From JASHPR01 sp963795055 (GTDB lineage: Bacteria > Actinomycetota > Actinomycetes > Streptosporangiales > Streptosporangiaceae), in NCBI GenBank assembly GCA_963795055.1, contig CAWCGJ010000002.1, positions 99,019 through 163,018 on the forward strand: 64,000 bases of DNA. The letters run 5' to 3'. The position numbers were made by a program, and so were the translations under genes. The notes under the pieces were generated by a model. The model was not told the origin of the DNA and ran no database searches. It saw only the letters and a list, made by a program, of their open reading frames with translations. Positions 42,098 through 50,788 of the stretch are shown piece after piece. Position 1 is the first letter of the stretch. Each line of letters opens with the position of its first letter.

Positions 42098-45000
42098 CGC
42101 CGGAGCCCGCCGAGGCGGGCGACGCAGCGCAGGCGGCGGACGCCGGCAGCAGGGAAGCCGGAGGATCCGGCCGCAGGCTGTTCCGGCGGGGCCGCCGCGC
42201 GGCGACCCGCCCGGCCGGACCGCCAGCCGACGACCCCGGCAGCGGACCGGGCCAGGCCGACAGCGAGGCGGCCACAGGGCCGGCGCCGTCGCCCGCGTCA
42301 CCGCCCGCGGCGAGCGTACCCGCGCCGGCCTCACCCCCGCCGGCCGAACAGGTCGCGCGTGAGTCGGCCGAGACCGCGGCGGGCTCATCCCCGCCGACGG
42401 TGACCTTTACCTCGGCGCTGACCGCCCCGCCCGCGGCACCGGCATCCTCACCACGGGCGTCGGCTTCACGGGCATCCGCGCGGCGGGGAGCCGGATCGGC
42501 CGAGTCCGGGGCCGCGCCCGCGGCGGAAGCCGGGACCCACGCGCCGGCGCAGGCTCAGGCGCCCGAGGTGCCTTCGGCTGCTGCGCCGACCTTCCAGCCA
42601 CCGCTGGTCATCTTCCAGCCCCCGGACATCTCCCCGGGCGGCGGACACCGGCCCGCAACCGGCGCAGCCGCGCCGGCCGAGGCGGACGCCACGGAAGAGG
42701 GCCAGCCCTCCGGCGCCGGCGAGCAGGACGAGGACGGCGCGGGCGGCTCGACGGCCAAGCGCAGGCGCCGCGGTGGCCGTGGCCACGCCAAGGGCCGTGG
42801 CGCCGCTGGCACCGCCGCCGCCGAGGACGCCGAGCCGGGCGCGGAGGCGCCGGAAGACGGCCGGGACGACCTGGCCAGGGCGGACGCGGCCGAGGCGGCG
42901 GCCGGCTCGCCCGACAGCGCCGCCGGTGACGGAGAGGACACCGCGGAGTCGGAGGCCTCGGGCCGGCGCCGCAGGCGCAGGCGCCGCACCGGGCACGCCG
43001 CCGACGCGGACCCGCCCTCGTCCGATGACCCGCCGAACACGGTCGTCCACGTGCGCGCGGCCCGCGCGGCGGCCGAGGACAGCTCGGACGTCCGGGGGGT
43101 CAAGGGATCTACCCGGCTGGAGGCCAAGCGACAGCGGCGCCGCGAAGGGCGGGAATCGGGCCGACGCAGGCCGCCGATCATCACCGAGTCGGAGTTCCTG
43201 GCCCGCCGAGAGGCCGTCGAGCGGGTCATGGTGGTCCGGCAGCACGGCGACCGGACGCAGATCGCCGTGCTGGAGGACGGGATCCTGGTCGAGCACTACG
43301 TGGACCGGGCCAGCCACCAGTCCTACGTGGGCAACGTGTACCTGGGCCGGGTGCAGAACGTGCTTCCCTCCATGGAGGCGGCGTTCGTCGACATCGGCAA
43401 GGGACGGAACGCGGTCCTGTACGCCGGAGAGGTCAACTTTGACGCCAGCGGCCTGGAGGGCGAGTCCAAGCGGATCGAGTCGGCGCTCAAGTCCGGCCAG
43501 TCGATCCTGGTCCAGGCCACCAAGGACCCCATCGGGCACAAGGGAGCCCGGCTGACCAGCCAGGTCAGCCTGCCCGGCCGTTACCTCGTCTACGTTCCCG
43601 GCGCGTCCATGACCGGGATCAGCCGCAAGCTGCCGGACACCGAGCGGACTCGCCTCAAGCAGATCCTCAAGCAGGTGATGCCGGAGGACGCGGGCGTGAT
43701 CGTGCGGACCGCGGCGGAAGGAGCGACCGAGGAAGAGCTCTCCCATGACGTCGCGAGGCTCGCCGCGCAGTGGGAGGCCATCGAGCGCAAGGCGAAGTCG
43801 GCCAACGCGCCCGAGTTGCTTTACAGCGAGCCCGACCTGACCATCCGGGTGGTCAGGGACATCTTCAACGAGGACTTCACCAAGCTGGTCATCGCCAGTG
43901 ACGGTGACTGGGACATGGTGGACGAGTACGTCCGCTACGTGGCGCCCAGCCTGGCCGACCGGCTGGAGCGCTGGACCGGCGATGAAGACGTCTTCGCCGA
44001 GTACCGGATCGACGAGCAGCTCGCCAAGGCACTGGAGCGCAAGGTGTGGCTGCCCAGCGGGGGATCGCTGGTCATCGACACCACCGAGGCGATGACGGTC
44101 ATCGACGTCAACACCGGGAAGTTCACCGGGCAGGGCGGGAACCTGGAACAGACGGTCACCCGCAACAACCTGGAGGCCGCCGAAGAGATCGTCAGGCAGC
44201 TACGGGTGCGCGACGTCGGCGGGATCATCGTCATCGACTTCATCGACATGGTCCTGGAAAGCAACCGTGACCTGGTGCTGCGGCGGCTGCTGGAGTGCCT
44301 GGCCCGGGACCGGACCAAGCATCAGGTCGCCGAGGTCACCTCGCTCGGCCTCGTGCAAATGACCCGGAAGCGGGTGGGTTCCGGCCTGCTGGAGGCGTTC
44401 TCCGTGCCGTGCGATTGCTGCAACGGGCGCGGCGTGATCGTGTCGCTGGAGCCGGTCGACCACGCGCCGCCCAGCGACCGCCCGGCGCGGGACGGCGGCC
44501 GGGGCGGTGCCGCCAAGAGCGGTGGCGCCAAGGGCGGTGGCTCCAGGGGCGGCGGCCGGGGTGGCGGCCGTGGCCCGCAGGGTGGTGGCACGGTGGCGGC
44601 GCAGTCCAGCGATGTGACCGAGACCAGCCCGGGGCCGAAGCCGTCCGAGCCGGCCGAAGGCGAGTCGGCGCAGGAGGCTCCCGGGGATGGCGCTGCCGCG
44701 CGCGCGGAGGTGGCCCGTGGTGACGTGCCCCGTGTCGATGTGCCAAATGGCGCGGCCAGCGCAGGCCCGGCCGGCGGTGACCTGACGGCCGGAGAAGCCG
44801 CTGGCGGTGACCCGGCTGGCGGTGACCCGGTCGGCGGTGACCCGGTCGGCGGTGACGCGGCAGCGGCCGGGGACGGCGCTGGCTCGCGCCGGGCACCGGG
44901 CGGCCGGCGCCGCAGGGGCGGCGCCCGGGCCACCGCGGCCCGCGATGCCGACGCCGCTGCGCCTGGTACCGGCGGTGTCCAGGACGGTAACGCCCAGGAC

Positions 45001-45186
45001 AGTGCCGTTCCGGACAGTGCCGTTCCGGACAGTGCCGCTCCAGACAGTGCCGTTCCAGACAGTGCCGCTCCAGACAGTGCCGCTCCGGACAGTGCCGCTC
45101 CGGACAATGCCGCCCAGGACGGCGATACCGGTCAGAACGGCGCAGGACAGGGCGGTACGCGGGAGGCCCAGACGACGGCGGGCTGA
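42028..45186 (+). CDS. rne: Ribonuclease E/G family endoribonuclease
   Basis: 1052 residues from ATG 42028; the MLE start matches Streptomyces RNase E. The layout is the actinobacterial one, with the catalytic core in the middle. An Ala/Glu/Arg-rich disordered N-terminal arm (1-385) is followed by the S1 domain (GNVYLGRVQNVLPSMEAAFVDIG), the DNase-I-like catalytic segment with VIDVNTGKF and the IVIDFIDM strand, and the CDCCNGRG zinc-link cysteines. A Gly-rich C-terminal arm carries GGD(P) repeats and a (S-A-V/A-P-D) pentapeptide array. The enzyme processes rRNA and mRNA and scaffolds the degradosome through its disordered arms. It is head of the rne-rplU-rpmA-obg run. Confidence 0.94.
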   Translation: MLETERHDRENDNNEGAGHTGGVTPEPAEAGDAAQAADAGSREAGGSGRRLFRRGRRAATRPAGPPADDPGSGPGQADSEAATGPAPSPASPPAASVPAPASPPPAEQVARESAETAAGSSPPTVTFTSALTAPPAAPASSPRASASRASARRGAGSAESGAAPAAEAGTHAPAQAQAPEVPSAAAPTFQPPLVIFQPPDISPGGGHRPATGAAAPAEADATEEGQPSGAGEQDEDGAGGSTAKRRRRGGRGHAKGRGAAGTAAAEDAEPGAEAPEDGRDDLARADAAEAAAGSPDSAAGDGEDTAESEASGRRRRRRRRTGHAADADPPSSDDPPNTVVHVRAARAAAEDSSDVRGVKGSTRLEAKRQRRREGRESGRRRPPIITESEFLARREAVERVMVVRQHGDRTQIAVLEDGILVEHYVDRASHQSYVGNVYLGRVQNVLPSMEAAFVDIGKGRNAVLYAGEVNFDASGLEGESKRIESALKSGQSILVQATKDPIGHKGARLTSQVSLPGRYLVYVPGASMTGISRKLPDTERTRLKQILKQVMPEDAGVIVRTAAEGATEEELSHDVARLAAQWEAIERKAKSANAPELLYSEPDLTIRVVRDIFNEDFTKLVIASDGDWDMVDEYVRYVAPSLADRLERWTGDEDVFAEYRIDEQLAKALERKVWLPSGGSLVIDTTEAMTVIDVNTGKFTGQGGNLEQTVTRNNLEAAEEIVRQLRVRDVGGIIVIDFIDMVLESNRDLVLRRLLECLARDRTKHQVAEVTSLGLVQMTRKRVGSGLLEAFSVPCDCCNGRGVIVSLEPVDHAPPSDRPARDGGRGGAAKSGGAKGGGSRGGGRGGGRGPQGGGTVAAQSSDVTETSPGPKPSEPAEGESAQEAPGDGAAARAEVARGDVPRVDVPNGAASAGPAGGDLTAGEAAGGDPAGGDPVGGDPVGGDAAAAGDGAGSRRAPGGRRRRGGARATAARDADAAAPGTGGVQDGNAQDSAVPDSAVPDSAAPDSAVPDSAAPDSAAPDSAAPDNAAQDGDTGQNGAGQGGTREAQTTAG
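45001..45120 (+). repeat. Eight 15-bp tandem repeats in the rne 3' end
   Basis: AGTGCCGTTCCGGAC-type units run from 45001 to 45120, seven close copies and a degenerate eighth. They encode S-A-(V/A)-P-D pentapeptides in frame. Differences between units are mostly C/T and G/A changes, a pattern of recent expansion. Confidence 0.9.
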
Positions 45187-45342
45187 CGTCCGCCGTCTGA
45201 TATTCTTTGTGATCGGCGCGTCGGACAAGTCGGCGGTGGCACGCCCCGGATCTGGGCTGTGCGTTACGCAGGCGGGCCAGTTCGCTGCCGGACGATGCCG
45301 CGGATCTCGCGGCGGGCCCGCATAAGGGAGAGAGAGTTCTCG

Positions 45343-45813
45343 GTGTACGCGATCGTGCGCTGCGGCGGCAGGCAGGAGAAGGCATCGGTCGACGATGTCC
45401 TGACCGTTGACAAGCTCGCTGGTGAGGTCGGCTCCAGCGTGACGTTGCCCGCCGTGCTTGTGATAGACGACGACAAGGTCATCAGCGACCCGGCGGAGGT
45501 AGGCGGCTACCAGGTCACCGCCGAGATCCTGGGCGAGGCGGCCGGCCCCAAGATCAGCATGATCCAATACAAGAACAAGACCGGTTACCGGCGGCGCCTG
45601 GGTCATCGGCAGAAGTACACCCAAGTGAAGATCACCGGCATCGGCACCGCGAAGTCCGGCGCCGCCAAGGCCAGCACCGGGAAGGCGAGCACCGCGAAGG
45701 CCGGCTCGGCGAAGGCCGGCACCGGCCAGGCACCCGCCGCGTCGACCCGCAGCACATCGTCGACCCGCAGCACATCGTCGACCCGCGCCACCTCGAGGAA
45801 GAAGGACGACTGA
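45343..45813 (+). CDS. rplU: 50S ribosomal protein L21 with extended C-terminus
   Basis: 156 residues from GTG 45343; the upstream extension in frame is not L21. Residues 1-103 are a complete L21 (VYAIVRCGGRQ, VGGYQVTAEILGE, and KNKTGYRRRLGHRQKYTQVKITGI). The remaining roughly 53 residues form a Lys/Ala/Ser/Thr-rich tail of GKAST-type units and then a three-fold STRSTS/STRATS repeat, ending RKKDD. Bacterial L21 is normally about 103 residues, so the tail is an addition, positively charged and probably disordered, at the ribosome surface. A GGGAGAGAGAG Shine-Dalgarno region precedes the start. rpmA follows after 1 bp. Confidence 0.93.
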   Translation: MYAIVRCGGRQEKASVDDVLTVDKLAGEVGSSVTLPAVLVIDDDKVISDPAEVGGYQVTAEILGEAAGPKISMIQYKNKTGYRRRLGHRQKYTQVKITGIGTAKSGAAKASTGKASTAKAGSAKAGTGQAPAASTRSTSSTRSTSSTRATSRKKDD

Positions 45814-45814
45814 G

Positions 45815-46096
45815 ATGGCACACAAGAAGGGCGCGTCATCCAGCCGGAACGGGCGCGACTCCAACGCCCAGCGACTCGGCGTCAAGCGCTTCGGCGGCCA
45901 GCTGGTGGGCGCCGGCGAGATCATCGTGCGGCAGCACGGAACGCACTTCCACCCGGGCACGGGTGTCGGCCGCGGCGGCGACGACACCCTGTTTGCCCTG
46001 GTCAGCGGGAAGGTCGAGTTCGGCACTCGGCGCGGACGCCGTGCCGTGAGCGTGATCCCCGTACAGTCGCAGCCATCGGCGGCCGAGGCCGGCTAG
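45815..46096 (+). CDS. rpmA: 50S ribosomal protein L27
   Basis: 93 residues beginning MAHKKGASSSRNGRDSNAQR, the invariant L27 N-terminus that reaches the peptidyl-transferase centre, followed by GVKRFGGQLVGAGEIIVRQ and HPGTGVGRGGDDTLFAL. The tail is slightly longer than usual (RRAVSVIPVQ plus 11 residues). It is located between rplU and obg, the standard order. Confidence 0.96.
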   Translation: MAHKKGASSSRNGRDSNAQRLGVKRFGGQLVGAGEIIVRQHGTHFHPGTGVGRGGDDTLFALVSGKVEFGTRRGRRAVSVIPVQSQPSAAEAG

Positions 46097-46129
46097 GCCG
46101 GCCGCCACGGTCAGAACCGGGGCGCAGGA

Positions 46130-47494
46130 GTGGCGGAATTCGCTGACCAGGCCGAGCTGCAGGTACACGCGGGCGACGGCGGGCACGGCTGCGCCTCGAT
46201 CCGCAGGGAGAAGTTCAAGCCGCTCGGCGGCCCGGACGGCGGCAACGGCGGCCGCGGCGGCGACGTGCTCATAGAGGTCGACCCGGGCGTGGCCACGCTG
46301 CTTGACTTCCACCGGCGGCCGCTGCGCCGCGCCGGCAACGGGAGGCCCGGCCAGGGCTCCAACCGCAACGGGGCCGAGGGCACCGACCTGGTGCTGCGCG
46401 TGCCCGACGGGACCGTGGTGAAGACCAGCGACGGCGAGGTGCTGGCCGACCTGGTCGGGGCCGGAACCAGGTTCGTGGCCGCGCAGGGCGGCCGGGGCGG
46501 CCTCGGGAACGCGGCGCTCGCGTCGACCCGGCGCAAGGCGCCGGGCTTCGCGCTACGCGGGGAGCCCGGCGATGACCTGCGCCTGGTGCTTGAGCTGAAG
46601 ACCATCGCGGACGCTGGGCTGGTGGGGTTCCCGAATGCGGGCAAGTCCTCGCTGATCGCCGCCATGTCGGCGGCCCGGCCCAAGATCGCGGATTACCCCT
46701 TTACCACGCTGACCCCGCATCTGGGCGTGGTGGAGGCCGGTGACACCCAGTTCGTGGTGGCCGACGTGCCCGGGCTGATCCCGGGGGCCAGCCGCGGCAA
46801 GGGCCTCGGCCTCGACTTCCTCAGGCACGTGGAGCGCTGCTCGGTGCTGGTGCACGTGCTTGACGGCGCGACCGAGGAGCCCGGCCGCGATCCGGTCGCC
46901 GACCTGGACCTGATCGAGGACGAGCTCGCCGCCTACGGGGCCGCGACCGGCGCCGACCTGAGCGACCGGCTCCGGATCGTCGCGTTCAACAAGGTCGATG
47001 TGCCCGCCGCGCGGGACCGGGCCGAGCGCGCGGCCCCGGAACTCGAAGCCCGGGGCTATGCCGTCCGCCTGGTGTCCGCCGCGACGCACGAGGGCCTGCG
47101 CGAGCTTGCGTTCACGATGGCCGAGGTGATCGAGCAGGCCCGGCAGGCTCGGCCGCCGGCCGAGCCGACTCGCCTGGTGATCCGGCCTGCGCCGGTGGGC
47201 GGGCATGATTTCGAGGTGATCAGGTCCGGGGACAACAGGTTCCTGGTGCGTGGCGAGAAGCCCCGCCGCTGGATCCTGCAGACGGATTTCAGCAACGACG
47301 AAGCGGTGGGATACCTCGCCGACCGCCTCGCGCGGCTGGGGATCGAAGAGGCGCTGGCCGCGGCCGGCGCGCTCCCGGGGGCCGAGGTGCTCATCGGCGA
47401 CGAGGACGACGCCGTCGTGTTCGACTGGGACCCCAACGTCCCGACCGGCGCCGGGTTCGGCCCGCGCGGCACCGACCCGAGGCTGCCGGGATAA
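46130..47494 (+). CDS. obg: GTPase Obg/CgtA
   Basis: 454 residues from GTG 46130 with CAGGAG just upstream. The Gly-rich Obg fold comes first (GGDGGNGGRGGDVLIEVD), then the GTPase domain: G1 GFPNAGKSS, G3 DVPGLIPGAS, G4 NKVD. The C-terminal OCT domain (about 340-430) has the typical FEVIRSGDNRFLVRGEKPRRWI sequence in parts. It is a ribosome assembly and stress GTPase. In Streptomyces proB and proA lie near here, but in this window the next gene is a HelD helicase. Confidence 0.95.
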   Translation: MAEFADQAELQVHAGDGGHGCASIRREKFKPLGGPDGGNGGRGGDVLIEVDPGVATLLDFHRRPLRRAGNGRPGQGSNRNGAEGTDLVLRVPDGTVVKTSDGEVLADLVGAGTRFVAAQGGRGGLGNAALASTRRKAPGFALRGEPGDDLRLVLELKTIADAGLVGFPNAGKSSLIAAMSAARPKIADYPFTTLTPHLGVVEAGDTQFVVADVPGLIPGASRGKGLGLDFLRHVERCSVLVHVLDGATEEPGRDPVADLDLIEDELAAYGAATGADLSDRLRIVAFNKVDVPAARDRAERAAPELEARGYAVRLVSAATHEGLRELAFTMAEVIEQARQARPPAEPTRLVIRPAPVGGHDFEVIRSGDNRFLVRGEKPRRWILQTDFSNDEAVGYLADRLARLGIEEALAAAGALPGAEVLIGDEDDAVVFDWDPNVPTGAGFGPRGTDPRLPG

Positions 47495-47662
47495 AGCCGG
47501 GAGAGGGTCCAGCGGCCGGCGCTTGCCGTGCGACGCTGACGCCGCGCCGAGCTGGCGCGAGCATTAAAAAAAGCGCGCTACGATTTGTAACACGCCTGAA
47601 TTCATTGAAGCTTCGAGTTAATCGCTGAATGGCACGTGCATTTTACCGGAAAGGGAGCCGGA
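47495..47662 (+). promoter_or_regulatory. AT-rich promoter region of the HelD gene
   Basis: After obg the base composition drops sharply (poly-A run at 47565-47572, then TACGATTTGTAACACG). TACGAT at 47579-47584 is the best -10 candidate, with no clear -35. AAGGGAG at 47651-47657 is the ribosome-binding site for TTG 47663. Confidence 0.4.
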
Positions 47663-49972
47663 TTGTCAACCGATGAAATCGGGGGAGAGCAGGAGTACGT
47701 CTCAATGCTCTACGGTCGGCTTGATGAGCTGCGGAATCGGGCCTCAGGCCGGCTGGCGCAAGTGCTGCGGGAGTCAGGCGGGACACATCAGGCCCGGACC
47801 GAGCGCGAGGCATTCAGCGTCATGTACGCTCAGCAACTCTCCCAGTTCAACGCCGCGGAGAACGGCCTGTGCTTCGGCAGGCTTGATTTCCACGACAGCG
47901 AGCGCCGGTACATCGGCCGGATCGGCATTCACGACGACTCCGGCGACTACGAGCAGCTGCTCATGGACTGGCGCGCCGACGCTGCACGGCCGTTCTACTT
48001 GGCCACCGCGGCCTCGCCGGCCGGCGTCCGGCGGCGCCGTCACATCAAGACCCGGGGCCGGACCGTGGTCAGCGTGGACGATGAGGTGCTGGACCTCACG
48101 GCCGCCGATCCGTCGAAGCACGAGGGGCTGACCGGCGAGTCGGCGTTGCTGGCCGCGCTCAGCGCCAGCCGGACCGGGCGGATGCGCGACATCGTCGAGA
48201 CGATCCAGGTCGAGCAGGACCACATCATCCGCTCGGACCTCGCGGGGGTGCTGGTCGTGCAGGGCGGCCCGGGCACCGGCAAGACCGCCGTGGCCCTGCA
48301 CCGGGCCGCGTACCTGCTCTATACCTACCGGCGCCAGCTCACCAAGCGCGGCGTGCTCGTGGTCGGCCCGAACGCCACGTTCCTGCGCTACATCGGCCAG
48401 GTGCTTCCGTCTCTCGGCGAGACCAGCGTGCTGCTGTCCACCGTGGCCGACCTCTACCCGGGCATCAGCGCTACCGGCAGCGAGCCGCCCGCCACGGCCG
48501 CGATCAAGGGCAGGCTGGCCATGGCCGGCGTCATGGCCGCGGCGGTCCGGGACCGGCAGCACGTGCCCGGCCGCCCGGTGGAGGTGGTCATCGACAACGA
48601 GTCGCTGCGCCTCACCCCGGCCGTGTGCGGCCGGGCGAGGGAACGGGCCCGGCGCTCGCGCCGGCCACACAACCAGGCGCGGCAGGTATTCGCGCGGGAG
48701 CTGACCGAGGCGCTCACCCAGCAGCTGGCCGCCAGGATCGGCGCCAACGTGCTGGGGGAGGAGAACCTGCTCGGCCGGGCCGAGCTGGACGATATGCGAC
48801 GCGAGCTGCGCGCCGACCGCGGCGTGCGGGCGCTCATCGAGCGGCTGTGGCCGGTCCTGACGCCGCAGCGGCTGCTGGCCGAGCTGTTCTCCTCCGCCGA
48901 CCGGCTGGCCGCCGCGGCGCCGCGGCTGCGCCAGGCGGAGCGGGCGGCCCTGCTGCGGGACACCGGCAGCGACTGGACCCCGGCCGACGTGCCGCTGCTC
49001 GACGAGGCGGCCGAGCTGCTCGGCGAGGATGACCGGGCGGCGAAGGCGGCCGCCGAGCGGCGCCGCCAGGCCGAGGTCGAATACGCCGGCGGCGTGCTGG
49101 ACATCATCTCCCGCGATCTGGAGGACGATCCCGAGGTCCTGATGGCCGCGGACCTGGTGGACGCCAGCCGGCTGGCCACGCGGCAGGAGGACGAGGAGGT
49201 CCTGACCGCGGCGGAGCGCGCGGCAGCCGACCGGACATGGGCGTTCGGCCACGTGATCGTCGACGAGGCCCAGGAACTGTCGGAGATGGCCTGGCGGATG
49301 CTGATGCGGCGGTGCCCCGGCCGGTCGATGACGATCGTGGGAGACGTCGCGCAGACCAGCAGCCTGGCCGGGGCCCCGTCCTGGGCGAGCGTGCTCGAGC
49401 GCTACCAGGGTGACCGGTGGCGGCTGGCCGGGCTGACCATCAACTACCGCACGCCGGCCGAGATCATGGCGGTCGCGGCGGACGTGCTGGCCGCCATCGA
49501 CCCGGCCCTGGATCTGCCGCACTCCGTGCGCGATACCGGTACCGTGCCCTGGCGGCTCGCCGCGGAACCCGAGGATCTCGCCGACCGCTTGGCCGACGCC
49601 GCGAGAAGGGCCGCCGTGGCGCCCGGCGAGGGGCAGCTCGCGGTGATCGTGCCCGCCGGCCGGCTGGACGAGTTCGGCCAGGCTGTCGTCGGCGTCCTCC
49701 CCGACGCCGCCGTCGGGGAGCACTCGGACTTGGAGCGCCCCGTGGTGGTCCTCACCGTGGCGCAGGCCAAGGGGCTGGAGTTCGACACCGTGCTGATCGG
49801 CGACCCGGCCGGGATCCTGGCCGAGTCACCGCGCGGCCGCAGCGACCTTTACGTCGCCCTGACCCGGGCCACGCAGCGCCTGGGCGTCGTGCATTCCGGC
49901 GAGCTGCCCGCGGTACTGGCCCGGCTGAGCCCGATCGGGGACCTCGCGGCGAGCGCCCAGCGTTCGGCCTGA
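47663..49972 (+). CDS. helD: HelD-type RNA polymerase-recycling ATPase (UvrD/Rep-like superfamily 1)
   Basis: 769 residues from the TTG at 47663, set by AAGGGAG five bases upstream; a GTG at 47636 would add nine residues. The N-terminus (EQEYVSMLYGRLDELRNRAS) is the coiled-coil arm typical of HelD. The SF1 ATPase core is split: Walker A QGGPGTGKTAVALHRAAYL near residue 200, Walker B VIVDEAQELSEMAWRML, and later TINYRTPAEIM and VVVLTVAQAKGLEFDTVLIGDP. Actinobacterial HelD/HelR proteins dislodge stalled RNA polymerase, and in Streptomyces and mycobacteria they confer rifamycin tolerance. I found no good copy of the rifamycin-associated element upstream. It faces the gene-free region with the RNA-like repeats. 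Confidence 0.9.
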   Translation: MSTDEIGGEQEYVSMLYGRLDELRNRASGRLAQVLRESGGTHQARTEREAFSVMYAQQLSQFNAAENGLCFGRLDFHDSERRYIGRIGIHDDSGDYEQLLMDWRADAARPFYLATAASPAGVRRRRHIKTRGRTVVSVDDEVLDLTAADPSKHEGLTGESALLAALSASRTGRMRDIVETIQVEQDHIIRSDLAGVLVVQGGPGTGKTAVALHRAAYLLYTYRRQLTKRGVLVVGPNATFLRYIGQVLPSLGETSVLLSTVADLYPGISATGSEPPATAAIKGRLAMAGVMAAAVRDRQHVPGRPVEVVIDNESLRLTPAVCGRARERARRSRRPHNQARQVFARELTEALTQQLAARIGANVLGEENLLGRAELDDMRRELRADRGVRALIERLWPVLTPQRLLAELFSSADRLAAAAPRLRQAERAALLRDTGSDWTPADVPLLDEAAELLGEDDRAAKAAAERRRQAEVEYAGGVLDIISRDLEDDPEVLMAADLVDASRLATRQEDEEVLTAAERAAADRTWAFGHVIVDEAQELSEMAWRMLMRRCPGRSMTIVGDVAQTSSLAGAPSWASVLERYQGDRWRLAGLTINYRTPAEIMAVAADVLAAIDPALDLPHSVRDTGTVPWRLAAEPEDLADRLADAARRAAVAPGEGQLAVIVPAGRLDEFGQAVVGVLPDAAVGEHSDLERPVVVLTVAQAKGLEFDTVLIGDPAGILAESPRGRSDLYVALTRATQRLGVVHSGELPAVLARLSPIGDLAASAQRSA

Positions 49973-50280
49973 CGCGGCTCGTCCGCGGGCTAGTCCGCTC
50001 GGCCGAGGATGCGGGCTGGGCAGGCTGATTCCGCGCAGCGGAACCAGCCGCGACCCAGCCCATGCTGCCACCGGGGTCCGACAGCCAGGCCGAACGAATC
50101 GGCCGGGATGGCTCTGCGGCAGAACCCCAGGATCTCGGCGCGAGAGCCTAAATGTACCGGAAGGCCTATTCCAGCAAGCCTATCGGTACAATTGTGCGCT
50201 GCTCGGAGCCAGGGAGAAGGTCTAAAACGGCCTCGCGATGGCCTGCAGGCGAGATTTATGCGAGCTGAATGAATTCCGGG

Positions 50281-50327
50281 CAATTAAAAAGCGAGGCCCC
50301 TACATGTATGAGATGCAGGGGCCTCGC
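50281..50327 (-). terminator. Strong rho-independent terminator on the minus strand
   Basis: Arms 50291-50305 and 50313-50327 pair over 15 positions with one mismatch around a 7-nt loop. Read on the minus strand the hairpin is followed immediately by TTTTTAATTG, a textbook T-run that is rare in such GC-rich DNA. On the plus strand no T-run follows, so the direction is clear. It would end a transcript coming from the repeat array to the right. Confidence 0.75.
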
Positions 50328-50782
50328 CCGGCCCTGCGATGCTGGCTGACCGATTGCTCGGCTGCCCGGCACTGCCTGACCGACCGCTGCTACCGGATAC
50401 CCGTCCAGGATGCCGGTTGCCCGGCTCCCCAGCCGTTCCCGGAGTTGCCCCCGGGACCGGTACCCAGTCCAGATACCCGTCCAGAGTGCCGGTCACCCGG
50501 CTCTCCAGCCGTTCCCGGAGTTGTCCCGAGATCAGTATCCGGTCCAGGTACCCGTCCGAGGCGCCGGTTGCCCGGCTCCTCAGCCGTTTCCGGGGTTGCC
50601 CCCAGAATTGGTACCTGTTACAGGTACCCGTCCGAGGCGCCGGTTGCCCGGCTCCTCAGCCGTTTCCGGGGTTGCCCCCAGAATTGGTACCTGTTTTCCG
50701 GATACCCGTCCGAGGCGCCGGTTGCCCGGCTTCCCGGCCGTTCTCGGAGTTTCCCCCGGGAGCGGTACCCGTCTTTAGCGGT
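50286..50782 (-). ncRNA. Candidate structured RNA made of tandem GNRA-tetraloop hairpin units
   Basis: About 500 nt on the minus strand, bounded by a possible promoter (right) and the T-run terminator (left). Each of five tandem units gives, on this strand, a hairpin of about 8 bp closed mostly by GCAA or GAAA and a second hairpin GCCGG-loop-CCGGC with loop GCAA or, in unit 2, GTGA. Nine of ten loops fit GNRA; unit 2's first hairpin is one base shorter and has a larger loop. The first stem changes C-G to T-A at its second pair between units 1 and 3/4, a compensatory change. A further GCAA hairpin (50350-50361) follows the last unit. Linkers form a third pairing, perfect at 50610-50628. No known RNA family is recognised. 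It lies 3' of the M48 protease gene on the same strand. Confidence 0.55.
50396..50776. repeat. Five tandem repeats of about 76 bp
   Basis: Using ACCCGTCC as anchor, units start at 50399, 50475, 50550, 50626 and 50704 (spacing 76, 75, 76, 78). Units 3 and 4 are nearly identical; the others differ by scattered substitutions. The period is not a multiple of three and varies, so a translated frame would shift between units, which argues against a protein repeat. Each unit contains two inverted repeats (50412-50425 and 50437-50456 in unit 1, with equivalents in the rest). Confidence 0.9.
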
Positions 50783-50788
50783 GATGAA

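Noticed and set aside
47495..47662. Rifamycin-associated element upstream of helD
   Set aside because: GGCGCTTGCCGTGCG near 47518 resembles part of the remembered element but lacks its palindromic second half, so the match is too weak.
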